From an uncultured Collinsella sp. (GTDB taxonomy: Bacteria; Actinomycetota; Coriobacteriia; Coriobacteriales; Coriobacteriaceae), in NCBI GenBank assembly GCA_958407555.1, contig CATYJC010000001.1, positions 1 to 64,000 on the forward strand: DNA of 64,000 bases, read 5' to 3'. Below the pieces are notes generated by a model, which searched no databases, was not told the origin of the DNA, and saw nothing but the letters and a program-made list of their open reading frames with translations. The translations under genes were made by a program, and so were the position numbers. Of this stretch, positions 40,142 to 48,995 are shown piece by piece; position 1 is the stretch's first letter, and every line of letters begins with the position of its first letter.

Positions 40142-41059
40142 CTATTTTCCGAGCGGTGAAAATTCGTCGACGATGAGGTCGAGACATTGCGGAAGCGCGC
40201 GGGCGCCAAAGACGCCGGAGTTGCTGGAGATGATCTCACCATCGAACTGCATGCCCAGCGATGGCGTGCAGGTGATCTTGGCTTCCTTGGTCTGGATGAT
40301 CTTAAACTGCGGACGGCCGAGCAATTTGCCAGCGGGGTCAAGCGCGGCGGTAATTACCGTGGGGAGCAGCTGCACCGTGCGTACGGGCTCAATAACGACG
40401 ATGTCGACCATGCCGTCGTCCATGCGGCAGTTAGGGAATAGGTTGATGTCGTTTTGGATGACCGAGGTATTGCCTGCCATGCAGCAGATGCCGTCGAGCT
40501 CCTCGACAATGCCGTCGTGCTCAATGGTGAAGTGCGCCACCGTGGGGTTGGGTGTGGCGAGTGCCGACAGGAAATAGGCGATCTCGCCAATGTCGTTTTT
40601 GGTGGGAGCGGCCTTCATCATGATCTCGGCGTCGAAGCCCGAGCCGGCGATGATGATGAAGCCGTGGCGCTTCTCGTTACCGTTCTCGTCGAGCCAAAAG
40701 AGCTCACCCATGTCCACCTTGACCGTGCGGCCGGCGCGACAAGCCTTGGCGAGTGCCGCCGCCTCGGGGGCATTGCCGATGTTGTTAAAGAACAGGCAAG
40801 CCGTGCCGGAGGGGAAGACGAGCGTAGGGACACCGCACCCGCGCATCTGGTCGAGCACGTTGGAGACGGTGCCATCGCCGCCCGAAACGACCACGCGATC
40901 GAACTCGCGAACGTCCGCTACCGCGTTCTCGGGCTCCATGCCATCGCCGATAAAGCGCATTACGACCTCGTCGCCGCCCTGTGCAAGGGCGTGCGTGAAT
41001 GCGTAGATTTCATCGGAGCTGGGACCCGATGCCGGGTTGTGGATGATAAGGCAGCGCAT
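40142..41059 (-). CDS. Diacylglycerol kinase-family lipid kinase (YegS/DgkB type)
   Basis: 305 residues. MRCLIIHNPASGPSSDEIY is the typical start. The ATP-binding GGDGT motif is in RVVVSGGDGTVSNVLDQM, and PSGTACLFFNNIG follows as in the family (usually PLGTxNdfA). GFDAEIMMKA and the C-terminal MQFDGEIISS are conserved. It phosphorylates diacylglycerol or a related lipid at the membrane. The frame is followed by the 30-residue membrane microprotein with overlapping signals. Confidence 0.85.
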   Translation of the reverse strand: MRCLIIHNPASGPSSDEIYAFTHALAQGGDEVVMRFIGDGMEPENAVADVREFDRVVVSGGDGTVSNVLDQMRGCGVPTLVFPSGTACLFFNNIGNAPEAAALAKACRAGRTVKVDMGELFWLDENGNEKRHGFIIIAGSGFDAEIMMKAAPTKNDIGEIAYFLSALATPNPTVAHFTIEHDGIVEELDGICCMAGNTSVIQNDINLFPNCRMDDGMVDIVVIEPVRTVQLLPTVITAALDPAGKLLGRPQFKIIQTKEAKITCTPSLGMQFDGEIISSNSGVFGARALPQCLDLIVDEFSPLGK

Positions 41060-41089
41060 ACTTACGTTCCCGTTCTGTGACTAACCGAG

Positions 41090-41095
41090 TATAGT
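41090..41095 (+). promoter_or_regulatory. Probable -10 box of rnd
   Basis: TATAGT, 63 bases before the rnd start codon. No clear -35 box. Confidence 0.4.
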
Positions 41096-41157
41096 TGTAG
41101 AGCAATGCCGATATCCTACCCGTGTTTTTCGGGCCTAACCTTATTCGATGGGTTGAT

Positions 41158-42291
41158 ATGTACATTTCCACACATCAGGCTCTGGTCGACTTTTGCCAGC
41201 GCGCCCGCGAGTTCGACGCGATCGCCGTCGACACCGAGTTTTTGCGCGAGCGCACGTTTCATCCGCGCCTGTGCCTGGTCCAGATTGCCACCCCCGCCGA
41301 GAGTGTCGCGGTCGATCCGCTGGTGATCGACGACCTCTCGCCGCTTGCCGAGCTTATGGCCGACGAGGGCGTGGTCAAGGTATTCCATGCTTGCTCGCAG
41401 GACATGGAAGTTATGCTCCACACCGTGGGCGTACTGCCGCGACCGATTTTTGACACACAGGTTGCCGCCGCCTTTTTGGGCGAGCGCCAGCAGATTTCGT
41501 ATGGTGCGCTCGTTCAGACATTCTGCGGCGTATCGCTGCCCAAGACCGAGTCGCTGACCGATTGGTCGCGCCGCCCGCTGAGCGATAAGCAGATCGAGTA
41601 CGCGATCGATGACGTCAAGTACTTGATCGTCGCCTATACCGAGATGATGAGCCGCCTGCGCGAGCTGGGCCGCGTGGACTGGGTGCTCGACGAGTTGCGT
41701 CCTCTGGCCGACGAGTCGCACTACCGTGCCGATCGCCATGAGGCATTCCGCAAGGTCAAGCGCATCAACTCGTGTAGCCGCCATCAGCTGGGCATTGCGC
41801 GTGAGCTTGCCGCCTGGCGTGAAGACCGCGCTGAGCGCCGCAATATCCCGCGCAAGTGGGTTATGTCCGACGATACGCTGCTAGCCCTGGTTAAGCGCAA
41901 TCCCGTGCGTGTCGAGGAGTTCCGCAGCATCCGCGGTACCGACCAGCTGGGAGAGCGCGACGTGGATGGCGCGTTGATGGCCATCAAGCGCGGCGCGAGC
42001 TGCCCGCGCGATCGCCTGCCGCTCATGGTGCGCGGACATCGCCAGATTTCGCCGGAGCTTGAGAGCGTGACCGACCTTATGTATGCGCTTATTCGCCTGG
42101 TTGCCGAACGCTCGGGCGTGGCGACCTCGGTCATTGCCTCGCGCGATGACCTGGCCGACTACATTGAGCATCCTGAGCAAAGTCCCCTGCGCGAAGGCTG
42201 GCGTTTTGAGCTTGTGGGTTCGCGTCTGGACGATCTGCTTTCCGGCAATATGGGACTCACCGTGAAGGACGGCAAAATCGAGCTCCTGTAG
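41158..42291 (+). CDS. rnd: Ribonuclease D
   Basis: 377 residues. A 3'-5' exoribonuclease that trims tRNA and other small RNAs. The DEDDy motifs are in order: AVDTEFLRERTFHPRLCLVQ (Exo I), HACSQDMEVM (Exo II), and YAIDDVKYLIVAY (Exo III). An HRDC domain follows (about 210-290). The ATG at 41158 fits the family start MYISTHQALVDFC; the ribosome site is weak (GGG 5 bases upstream), and an ATG at 41122 lacks one as well. Confidence 0.9.
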   Translation: MYISTHQALVDFCQRAREFDAIAVDTEFLRERTFHPRLCLVQIATPAESVAVDPLVIDDLSPLAELMADEGVVKVFHACSQDMEVMLHTVGVLPRPIFDTQVAAAFLGERQQISYGALVQTFCGVSLPKTESLTDWSRRPLSDKQIEYAIDDVKYLIVAYTEMMSRLRELGRVDWVLDELRPLADESHYRADRHEAFRKVKRINSCSRHQLGIARELAAWREDRAERRNIPRKWVMSDDTLLALVKRNPVRVEEFRSIRGTDQLGERDVDGALMAIKRGASCPRDRLPLMVRGHRQISPELESVTDLMYALIRLVAERSGVATSVIASRDDLADYIEHPEQSPLREGWRFELVGSRLDDLLSGNMGLTVKDGKIELL

Positions 42292-42355
42292 GGAAGCCTA
42301 GCCGCTTGAGTGGGTAGAATGCGTCCAACGTGTAACTCGATTCGGAGGAATTCGC

Positions 42356-43060
42356 ATGCCCTATTACTATGGTTACGGCTTTGGCATCGACCCGCTGTAC
42401 CTGCTGGTTGTTCTTGTTTGTACAGTGCTTGGCCTTGCTGCGCAGAGCTATATCAACTCGACGTACAAGACCTGGTCCAAGGTTCGCTCGGACGGCGATA
42501 CGGGTGCCACGGTCGCTCGCCGCATGCTCGACGCCAACGGTTGCAACGCCGTGGGTATCAAGGGCGTGGCTGGTGAGCTCACCGACCACTACAACCCGCA
42601 GGATAACAACCTGTATCTCTCGGACGCCAACCGTTCGGGCGGGTCGGTCGCAAGCGTTGCCGTCGCCTGCCACGAGGCGGGCCATGCCGCCCAGCGTCAA
42701 AGCGGTTACGCCATGATGAAGGTGCGCACCGCCCTGGTCCCAGTCGTCAACTTTACCCAGAACACCTGGACCATCGTGTTGCTCTTGGGCCTGTTTATGA
42801 ACATTGCCGGGCTCACGACCCTCGCGTTGATCTTCTTCTCGTTTAGCGTGCTGTTCCAACTCGTTACGTTGCCTGTCGAGATTGACGCCAGCCGACGCGC
42901 TGTGGCGTACATCGAGCAGTCGGGTATGAGTTCCAAACAGGTCAGCGGCGCCAAGAAGGTGCTGACGGCAGCCGCGCTTACCTATGTGGCCGCAGCGCTC
43001 ACTTCGATCATTCAGCTGCTCTACCTTATGGCTCGCTACAACAGAAACTCCAACCGATAA
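42356..43060 (+). CDS. Membrane zinc metallopeptidase, YugP type
   Basis: 234 residues. The zinc-binding HEAGH motif is in VAVACHEAGHAAQRQSGYAM. Hydrophobic segments at the N-terminus (LYLLVVLVCTVLGLAAQ) and in the second half (TIVLLLGLFMNIAGLTTLAL and LTSIIQLLYLMARY) place it in the membrane. DNNLYLSDANRSGGSVASVA is conserved in this family (PF04298). Substrate unknown. The ATG at 42356 follows GGAGG. Confidence 0.85.
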   Translation: MPYYYGYGFGIDPLYLLVVLVCTVLGLAAQSYINSTYKTWSKVRSDGDTGATVARRMLDANGCNAVGIKGVAGELTDHYNPQDNNLYLSDANRSGGSVASVAVACHEAGHAAQRQSGYAMMKVRTALVPVVNFTQNTWTIVLLLGLFMNIAGLTTLALIFFSFSVLFQLVTLPVEIDASRRAVAYIEQSGMSSKQVSGAKKVLTAAALTYVAAALTSIIQLLYLMARYNRNSNR

Positions 43061-43076
43061 TAAATTGGCTTGACAG

Positions 43077-43113
43077 GCGCCGCGGAGATTTGTGTCCCCG
43101 CGGCGCTGTACTA
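43077..43113 (+). terminator. Hairpin after the zinc metallopeptidase
   Basis: GCGCCGCGG pairs with CCGCGGCGC around a 10-14 base loop, 15 bases after the stop codon. T run is poor. Confidence 0.5.
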
Positions 43114-43175
43114 TGTGTTGGATTTGAATTTGCGCAGGGCCGGAGCCCATGTGCACGATGACGAAAGGAGGCTGC

Positions 43176-44627
43176 GTGGCAGGCTGGAACCTAACCGGCA
43201 ATGCCGTTTCCGCCGAGTTCGACGGCTCGGACGATCAGGAGCGCAAGGAGCTCAGCGTGAGCCAGGCGGTGGAGATCGCCGCCGGTGCGCTCGATGCCAT
43301 TCCGCAGCTGAGCGTCTTGGGCGAGGTCACGGGTTTTCGTGGTCCTAACGCCCGAAGCGGCCACTGCTATTTCCAGATCAAGGACGATTCGGCCGCCGTC
43401 GACTGCATCATCTGGAAGGGCGCCTATCTTAAGCGCACCTTCGATCTGCGCGACGGCATGCAGGTGAGCTTTAAGGGTAACTTCAATCTCTATAAGCCCA
43501 CGGGCCGCATGAGCTTTGTCGCTCGCTCGTTTTCGTTGGCGGGGGAGGGCCTGCTGCGTCAACAAGTGGCGCAACTGGCCGAAAAGCTACGCCGCGAGGG
43601 TTTGATGGATGAGGCGCGTAAGCGTCGCATCCCGGTGTTCTGCTCGCGCGTGGCGGTCGTCACCTCGCTTTCGGGTGCCGTAATCGACGACGTCAAGCGC
43701 ACATTGCGTCGTCGCAACCCGCTCGTCGAGCTCGTCTGCGTGGGTGCCAAGGTACAAGGCGAGGGCGCGCCGGCAGAGCTCATCGAGGGCCTGCGCCGTG
43801 CCGCTGCCATTACGCCGGCGCCCGACTGCATCTTGCTGGTGCGCGGCGGTGGCTCCTTCGAGGACCTCATGACCTTTAATGACGAGGAGCTTGCCCGCGC
43901 GGTGGCGGCTTGTCCTGTGCCCGTGGTGACCGGTATTGGGCATGAGCCCGATACTTCGATCTGCGACATGGTGAGCGACCGTCGTGCCTCCACGCCCACG
44001 GCGGCGGCCGAATCGGTGGCGCCGGCTATGACGGAGTTGGCCGATGTGCTCGAGGCACGCCATCAGCGTCTTGGCGCCGCGATGGCATCGATGATTGGGT
44101 CGAATCAGGTCGACCTGGAGATGCTCGATCAGCGTGGTCGCCGCGCTTGGAATACCTATACGGCCCGTCTGGGCGATGCACTCGATGCCGCCGCCTGCCG
44201 CCCGTGCCTCAACGACCCCACATTTATGGTCGAGCGTCGCGAATCGGAGCTTGCGCTGACTGCCGATCGCCTGTCGGGCGCCATAGTACGCTCGGTCGGG
44301 ACATTCCGCTCCAACTTCGAGCGTCTGCCCGAGCGTCTGGTTGCAAGCACCTCGGGGCTCGATGGCAAGCGCCATGCGCTCACGCTTGCGAGTTCCCGCC
44401 TGGAGCATCAGGGGCGCACGATGCTCAGCAAACCCGCGTCCGACCTGGGCCGTGCGGCAGCCTCGCTCGATGCCCTGTCGCCGCTCAAGGTGCTTGCCCG
44501 TGGCTATTCCATCGCGTACAGCGATGATGGGGTGGCTACGAGCGCCAGGACCTTTAAGCCCGGCGACGCCATCCGCGTGCGCATGGCAGACGGCAACGTG
44601 GCGGCAACGGTCGATACGGTCGAGTAG
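43176..44627 (+). CDS. xseA: Exodeoxyribonuclease VII large subunit
   Basis: 483 residues. An N-terminal OB fold (VLGEVTGFRGPNARSGHCYF, then DDSAAVDCIIWKGAYL) binds single-stranded DNA. The catalytic region has IPVFCSRVAVVTSLSGAVIDD, LLVRGGGSFEDLMTFNDE and ITGIGHEPDTSICD-type VVTGIGHEPDTSI. A long helical C-terminal segment and closing domain (LKVLARGYSIAYSDDG) follow. The start is a GTG at 43176, four bases after AAAGGAGG; an ATG at 43149 precedes that site. xseB follows 42 bases downstream. Confidence 0.92.
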   Translation: MAGWNLTGNAVSAEFDGSDDQERKELSVSQAVEIAAGALDAIPQLSVLGEVTGFRGPNARSGHCYFQIKDDSAAVDCIIWKGAYLKRTFDLRDGMQVSFKGNFNLYKPTGRMSFVARSFSLAGEGLLRQQVAQLAEKLRREGLMDEARKRRIPVFCSRVAVVTSLSGAVIDDVKRTLRRRNPLVELVCVGAKVQGEGAPAELIEGLRRAAAITPAPDCILLVRGGGSFEDLMTFNDEELARAVAACPVPVVTGIGHEPDTSICDMVSDRRASTPTAAAESVAPAMTELADVLEARHQRLGAAMASMIGSNQVDLEMLDQRGRRAWNTYTARLGDALDAAACRPCLNDPTFMVERRESELALTADRLSGAIVRSVGTFRSNFERLPERLVASTSGLDGKRHALTLASSRLEHQGRTMLSKPASDLGRAAASLDALSPLKVLARGYSIAYSDDGVATSARTFKPGDAIRVRMADGNVAATVDTVE

Positions 44628-44669
44628 GCCGCATTTCATAGCTATAAACCTTTAGGAAAGGAAACAGAT

Positions 44670-44936
44670 ATGGCAGAGAAGACCCCGGTCGAGCAGCTTA
44701 CGTACAAGCAGGCCTCGCAGGAGCTGGAACTCATCATCCGCAGCTTGGAGTCGGGCGATATGGAGCTCGAGGAGTCGCTCGAGAGCTATACCCGCGGCGT
44801 CGAGCTCCTCAAGAGCCTGCGCACCCGCCTGTCCGATGCCGAGCAGAAGGTCTCGGTGCTCCTTAAGGACGTCGACGGCAACGACGTGCTCGCCGACGGC
44901 GAGGCCGCCAACACGGACGACAACCTCTCGTTCTAA
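44670..44936 (+). CDS. xseB: Exodeoxyribonuclease VII small subunit
   Basis: 88 residues, the helical partner of XseA. The conserved LTYKQASQELELIIRSLESG and LEESLESYTRGVELLKSLRTRL segments are intact. Start after AAAGGAAAC. Co-transcribed with xseA. Confidence 0.92.
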   Translation: MAEKTPVEQLTYKQASQELELIIRSLESGDMELEESLESYTRGVELLKSLRTRLSDAEQKVSVLLKDVDGNDVLADGEAANTDDNLSF

Positions 44937-44985
44937 CCATCCCGACCAAATATAATTACCTTGGTCTGTGAGAAAGGAACCTACC

Positions 44986-45321
44986 ATGTGTGATTGCATC
45001 TTCTGCAAAATTGCCAACCACGAGATCCCCTCGACCGTTGTCTATGAGGACGATCAGGTCATCGCGTTCGACGACCTCAACCCCCAGGCGCCGGTCCACA
45101 CGCTCGTGATCCCCAAGAAGCACTACAGCGACATCGCCGACAACGTGCCTGCCGAGACCATGGGCGCCATGGCTCACGCCATCCAGGAGGTCGCTAAGGT
45201 CAAGGGTCTGGAGGACGGTTTCCGCGTCATCTCCAACAAGGGCGTCAACGCCGGCCAGACCGTCATGCACTTCCACATGCACGTCCTCGGCGGCAAAAAC
45301 CTGGGCGAGAACCTCATCTGA
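44986..45321 (+). CDS. HIT-family purine nucleoside phosphoramidase (HinT-like)
   Basis: 111 residues. Start CDCIFCKIANHEIPSTVVYE carries the CxxC of the HinT branch. The histidine triad HFHMHVLGG is intact near the C-terminus. It hydrolyses AMP-lysine or similar phosphoramidates. The ATG at 44986 follows AAAGGAACC; an earlier in-frame start at 44968 overlaps the ribosome site. Confidence 0.9.
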   Translation: MCDCIFCKIANHEIPSTVVYEDDQVIAFDDLNPQAPVHTLVIPKKHYSDIADNVPAETMGAMAHAIQEVAKVKGLEDGFRVISNKGVNAGQTVMHFHMHVLGGKNLGENLI

Positions 45322-45362
45322 GGACGCGTAGCCCGTCGACTTGGCTGCCTTTGGAGTAATCT

Positions 45363-46253
45363 ATGCAGCTTTCTCAACTCGAATACCTTCAAGCGGTAGC
45401 GAACTATGGCGGCGTGCGCAAAGCAGCTCGCGCCGTTCATGTGAGTCCGCAGGCCGTTTCGTCGGCAATCAAAAAGTTGGAATCTGAGTATCAGATCGTT
45501 TTGCTCAACCGATCGGCGGGGGAGGCTGTTTTGTCTCCGGCGGGCAGAGAATTTGCGCGTCGTGCGCGCGTGATCCTGGCACAAGTCGACGATCTCAAAA
45601 AGTACGCTCAATCGAGGGATGACGGCGTCTCGCCCGACGGCCACTTTCGTCTTTACGCCCCTTGCCTTCATGGGCGGGGGCGCCTTTTTGTCGAAAACTG
45701 GTATGACTCGTTTGAAAGCTCGCACCCTCAGATTCACCTTGATGTGTGGCATCAGCCAACGGCTACATGCTTTGAATCACTTGTGCTTGGCATTTCGGAT
45801 GCGGCCATTTCATTTGAGGAACCAAGGGACAGTGTCCTTTCTTCGAAATACTTGGGTGAAAAGGAGCTCAAGGTTCTTTCGTGCCCAGCTGGTCATCAAT
45901 CTGTTGACGCTATGACCATTCGTGAGTTACTGGGCGGCAGGCTCGCTGTTCCAATTAATTTGTCACCCTGTCTCAATGCAATCAATCAATGTCCCGAAGC
46001 TCAGCTGGTTAATTTCCGCTTTCGCGATGTCGAATACGGAAACAGGGCGCAGGCTGAGTTTCTTCAAGCCGGGGGATTGATATTGAGTTTTTCTGGCTCT
46101 TCTCTCGCATCAGATGGATTGGAAGTGAGCGAGTGCTCCATTGAAGGCTCGCATGACGTGGCCTTGCCCATCTATTTTTGCTATCGACAAAATGCCTGGA
46201 CCGATCGACACCAGACGGTATTTCTTCACCTATTGCGTCATCTTGCTTCCTGA
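45363..46253 (+). CDS. LysR-family transcriptional regulator
   Basis: 296 residues. The N-terminal winged helix is standard: MQLSQLEYLQAVANYGGVRK, AARAVHVSPQAVSSAIKKLE and LLNRSAGEAVLSPAGREF. The C-terminal ~210 residues form the effector domain. GC content is visibly lower than in flanking genes and codon use is more AT-rich, as in the MFS gene that follows. It likely controls that gene; a CGTCAA-N7-TTGACG palindrome lies between them. Confidence 0.82.
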   Translation: MQLSQLEYLQAVANYGGVRKAARAVHVSPQAVSSAIKKLESEYQIVLLNRSAGEAVLSPAGREFARRARVILAQVDDLKKYAQSRDDGVSPDGHFRLYAPCLHGRGRLFVENWYDSFESSHPQIHLDVWHQPTATCFESLVLGISDAAISFEEPRDSVLSSKYLGEKELKVLSCPAGHQSVDAMTIRELLGGRLAVPINLSPCLNAINQCPEAQLVNFRFRDVEYGNRAQAEFLQAGGLILSFSGSSLASDGLEVSECSIEGSHDVALPIYFCYRQNAWTDRHQTVFLHLLRHLAS

Positions 46254-46271
46254 GGCCATTTGGCCTCGTGT

Positions 46272-46290
46272 CGTCAAGTGATTATTGACG
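46272..46290. promoter_or_regulatory. Palindrome between lysR-type gene and MFS gene
   Basis: CGTCAA (46272-46277) and TTGACG (46285-46290), 7 bases apart, about 80 bases before the MFS start. A candidate binding site for the adjacent LysR regulator. Confidence 0.4.
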
Positions 46291-46372
46291 CCTTGCAACG
46301 CATAGCTGACAGCTTTGCCCCCATGCTTTTCCAAGATTCCGATTTAGATTGCTGACTCTTGGAGGGCGGAGC

Positions 46373-47533
46373 ATGAAAAACCGTACGGTTTTGCTTTATA
46401 TGACGTTCGTTTTTCTGTCGAACTTCAGCACCATTTTGTATTTTCTGACGGTTTACCTTGAATTCGTCGGATTCTCGATGGTGGCGATTTCTAGCATGAT
46501 GATTGCATATCAAGTGAGCAAGTTCATTCTTGAGGTTCCTACTGGTTATATTGCTGACAGGTTTGGACGAAAGACAAGCGGCCTCGTTGGCATTGTGGGA
46601 ATGCTTGGGTACTACGCCGCCCTGCTCTTCGTCCGATCTCCTCTGCTTTTAATCGGTGCGTTTGCTCTCAAGGGTTTTGCCGTTGCGTGTGTGAGCGGAT
46701 CCATCGAAGCGATTTACATTGATAGCGTCTCTCAGGACCAACTCGTGAGACTTAATATCGTTGAGCGATTTGTCTTCTATGCGTCTTATGCCCTCTCCGC
46801 TTGTGTGGGCGGTTTCATATCGTCCGCTGGCGCGTATCTCGTTGGGCTTTCGGTCGATATCATCACAATGGTGCTGACATTGGTTGTCGTTGTCTGTATT
46901 CCTGAGGTGAGAAGAGAGGACACCGCGGTGACACCTGGGCATGGAATGAGCCCGAAGATGATCGGTGCCGCTATTGCGGGTAATGGCATTCTTCGGTCAG
47001 CGTTCATCATGGACTGTTCTCAGGCATTTGCCTTCGTCGCTCTGGAAGACTTTTTCTCACTGTTGCTTGCAGGCCGCGGAATGAATGCCGTCGCTTCGGG
47101 CGTGACCATTGCGGTCCAGCTCCTTGCCTCCGCCTCCATAGGGTTTATTGTGCCCAGCGTGATTGCTCGTGTCGACAAGGGCCGTTTTGCGCGTATTTGC
47201 GGCATCTTTCGCTTAGTATTGACAGCTTTGTTTTTGATTCCTCTTACTCCGGCTAATTTGCTGCCCGTGTTCTATGTGCTGCAGACGGTTGCGTACTCGT
47301 TGTTTGCCCCAATCAAATACTCAATTTTTCAAAATGCTGCCGATTCTTCGATGCGCTGTTCATTGATTTCGGTTCAAAGCCAGATGGTGGCGGTGGGTGC
47401 TGTTCTTTTCTATCTGCTCAACGCTGTGTTGAGTAGCGTTGCGGGCATTCGAGTCGTATTGCTTGTTGCACTCGGGATTTCTTCCCTGGTGTATATCCCC
47501 GCGCTCTTTCGTCTTACAAGTCAAAGGTCATGA
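46373..47533 (+). CDS. Major facilitator superfamily transporter, efflux-like
   Basis: 386 residues, about 12 helices. EVPTGYIADRFGRKTSGLVG is the MFS loop 2-3 signature of drug-efflux-like members. Start at 46373 follows GGAG; an ATG at 46349 would add eight residues before that site. It shares low GC with the LysR gene upstream, and the pair looks like a transferred regulator-transporter module. No substrate can be deduced. Confidence 0.75.
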   Translation: MKNRTVLLYMTFVFLSNFSTILYFLTVYLEFVGFSMVAISSMMIAYQVSKFILEVPTGYIADRFGRKTSGLVGIVGMLGYYAALLFVRSPLLLIGAFALKGFAVACVSGSIEAIYIDSVSQDQLVRLNIVERFVFYASYALSACVGGFISSAGAYLVGLSVDIITMVLTLVVVVCIPEVRREDTAVTPGHGMSPKMIGAAIAGNGILRSAFIMDCSQAFAFVALEDFFSLLLAGRGMNAVASGVTIAVQLLASASIGFIVPSVIARVDKGRFARICGIFRLVLTALFLIPLTPANLLPVFYVLQTVAYSLFAPIKYSIFQNAADSSMRCSLISVQSQMVAVGAVLFYLLNAVLSSVAGIRVVLLVALGISSLVYIPALFRLTSQRS

Positions 47534-47566
47534 GTATTTAGGCACCGATAACTTATATATCAACGC

Positions 47567-47600
47567 AATAAACCCGAGCGCGAGGGCGTTTGGGTTTATT
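47567..47600 (+). terminator. Terminator after the MFS gene
   Basis: AATAAACCC (47567-47575) pairs with GGGTTTATT (47592-47600). A-T rich ends, followed by ATTG. Ends 53 bases before ackA copy 1. Confidence 0.6.
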
Positions 47601-47653
47601 ATTGAAGCGTATGTAACCTGGCGGCGCCACACCGCCTGTTAGTAGGGAGACAC

Positions 47654-48832
47654 ATGAACGTTCTGGTCGTCAACGCAGGATCTTCGACCCTTAAGTATCA
47701 GGTCATCGATACCAAATCCCACAAGGTGTCCGCAAAGGGCTCCTGCGAGCGCGTTTGCTTTACCGGCGGTACCTTCACCCATGCTGCCAACGGCTCCAAG
47801 AAGGTGACCGAGAACATCGAGTTCCCCGACCACAAGGTCGCCATCGAGGTCGTCCTGAAGGACCTCGAGGCCAATGGCGTCAAGATCGAAGGCATTGGTC
47901 ACCGCATCGTTCAGGGCGGTTGGTACTTTGGCGATTCCTCCCTCGTCGACGAGGACGTCCTCGCCAAGATTCGCGAGGTCGCCCCGCTGGCGCCGCTGCA
48001 CAACAACCCCGAGGCCAACGTTATCGAGTTCTGCCTGGAGCAGTATCCCGATCTGCCCAACGTTACGGTCTACGACACCGCTTTCCACTTCAACATGCCC
48101 GAGGTCGCCAAGACCTACGCCCTTCCCAAGGATGTTTGCGACAAGCTGCACATCCGTAAGTACGGCGCCCACGGCACCAGCTATCGTTACATCTCCAAGA
48201 AGGTCGCCGAGATGACCAACGGCGAGGCCCGCAAGGTTGTCGTGTGCCACATCGGCTCCGGTGCCTCCCTGTGCGCCATCGAGGACGGCAAGTGCATGGA
48301 TACCACTATGGGCTTGACGCCGCTCGACGGTGTCATGATGGGCACCCGCTGCGGCTCCATCGACCCGGCTACCGTGTGCTACCTGCAGCGCGAGGGCGGC
48401 TACACCTTCGACGAGGTCGACGAGATGATGAACAAGAAGTCCGGCCTTTTGGCTGTGACCGGTGGCAAGACCAACGACTGCCGCAACGTCGAGGAGCTCG
48501 CCGCCGCTGGCGACCCCGAGGCTCAGCTCGCCTTCGACATGTTCGTCTACAAGATTGCCGCCAAGGCTGCCGAGATGGCCACTTCCATGTGCGGCATGGA
48601 CACCCTGGTCTTCACCGCCGGCATCGGTGAGCACGCTCCGGCCGTTCGCGCCGGCGTTGCCGACCGTCTGGCCTTTATGGGCGTCAAGATGGACCATGCC
48701 CGTAACGCCCTGCGTGGCGACGGCGCTTGGTGCCTGTCTGCCAAGGATTCCAAGGTCAAGATCTTCGTCATCCCCACGGACGAGGAGTTCATGATCGCTT
48801 CTGACGTCGAGCGCATCGTCAACGGTAAGTAA
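47654..48832 (+). CDS. ackA: Acetate kinase paralogue with altered active-site motif
   Basis: 392 residues. Acetate kinase makes ATP from acetyl phosphate and ADP. The start MNVLVVNAGSSTLKYQ, GIGHRIVQGG and GLTPLDGVMMGTRCG are as expected. The normally invariant HGTSH segment reads HGTSYRY, replacing the histidine that contacts the transferred phosphoryl group in characterised enzymes. The nearby HLGNG motif reads HIGSG. Both changes are absent from the second copy downstream. Activity could be reduced, or the protein could prefer another acyl phosphate. Start follows AGGGAG. It is a tandem duplicate with ackA copy 2, 163 bases away. Confidence 0.85.
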   Translation: MNVLVVNAGSSTLKYQVIDTKSHKVSAKGSCERVCFTGGTFTHAANGSKKVTENIEFPDHKVAIEVVLKDLEANGVKIEGIGHRIVQGGWYFGDSSLVDEDVLAKIREVAPLAPLHNNPEANVIEFCLEQYPDLPNVTVYDTAFHFNMPEVAKTYALPKDVCDKLHIRKYGAHGTSYRYISKKVAEMTNGEARKVVVCHIGSGASLCAIEDGKCMDTTMGLTPLDGVMMGTRCGSIDPATVCYLQREGGYTFDEVDEMMNKKSGLLAVTGGKTNDCRNVEELAAAGDPEAQLAFDMFVYKIAAKAAEMATSMCGMDTLVFTAGIGEHAPAVRAGVADRLAFMGVKMDHARNALRGDGAWCLSAKDSKVKIFVIPTDEEFMIASDVERIVNGK

Positions 48833-48843
48833 TTGCAAGAGGG

Positions 48844-48882
48844 GAGGGGCTGGACGACCAAGTGCCGTTCAGCCCCTCTTTT
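48844..48882 (+). terminator. Terminator between the two ackA copies
   Basis: GAGGGGCTGGAC (48844-48855) pairs with GTTCAGCCCCTC (48867-48878, one G-U), followed by four T. The two acetate kinase genes are therefore separately transcribed. Confidence 0.75.
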
Positions 48883-48912
48883 GCGCTCGTTGGACGACAT
48901 TCTGATAGCTAT

Positions 48913-48929
48913 TTATCAAGATATGATAA
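48913..48929. promoter_or_regulatory. Palindrome in the ackA copy 2 promoter region
   Basis: TTATCA and TGATAA, 5 bases apart, in an AT-rich stretch 67 bases before the start codon. Candidate regulator site. Confidence 0.35.
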
Positions 48930-48995
48930 CTTCTTATTAAAATGCGGCCGCCTTAAGGGGCCTGCGTCGACCGTATTGCACTGCAAAGGAGTCTC

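Noticed and set aside
47639..48838. 399-codon minus-strand frame across ackA copy 1
   Set aside because: Shadow frame rich in Gly, Val and Leu, mirroring the codon pattern of the real gene; no start signal.
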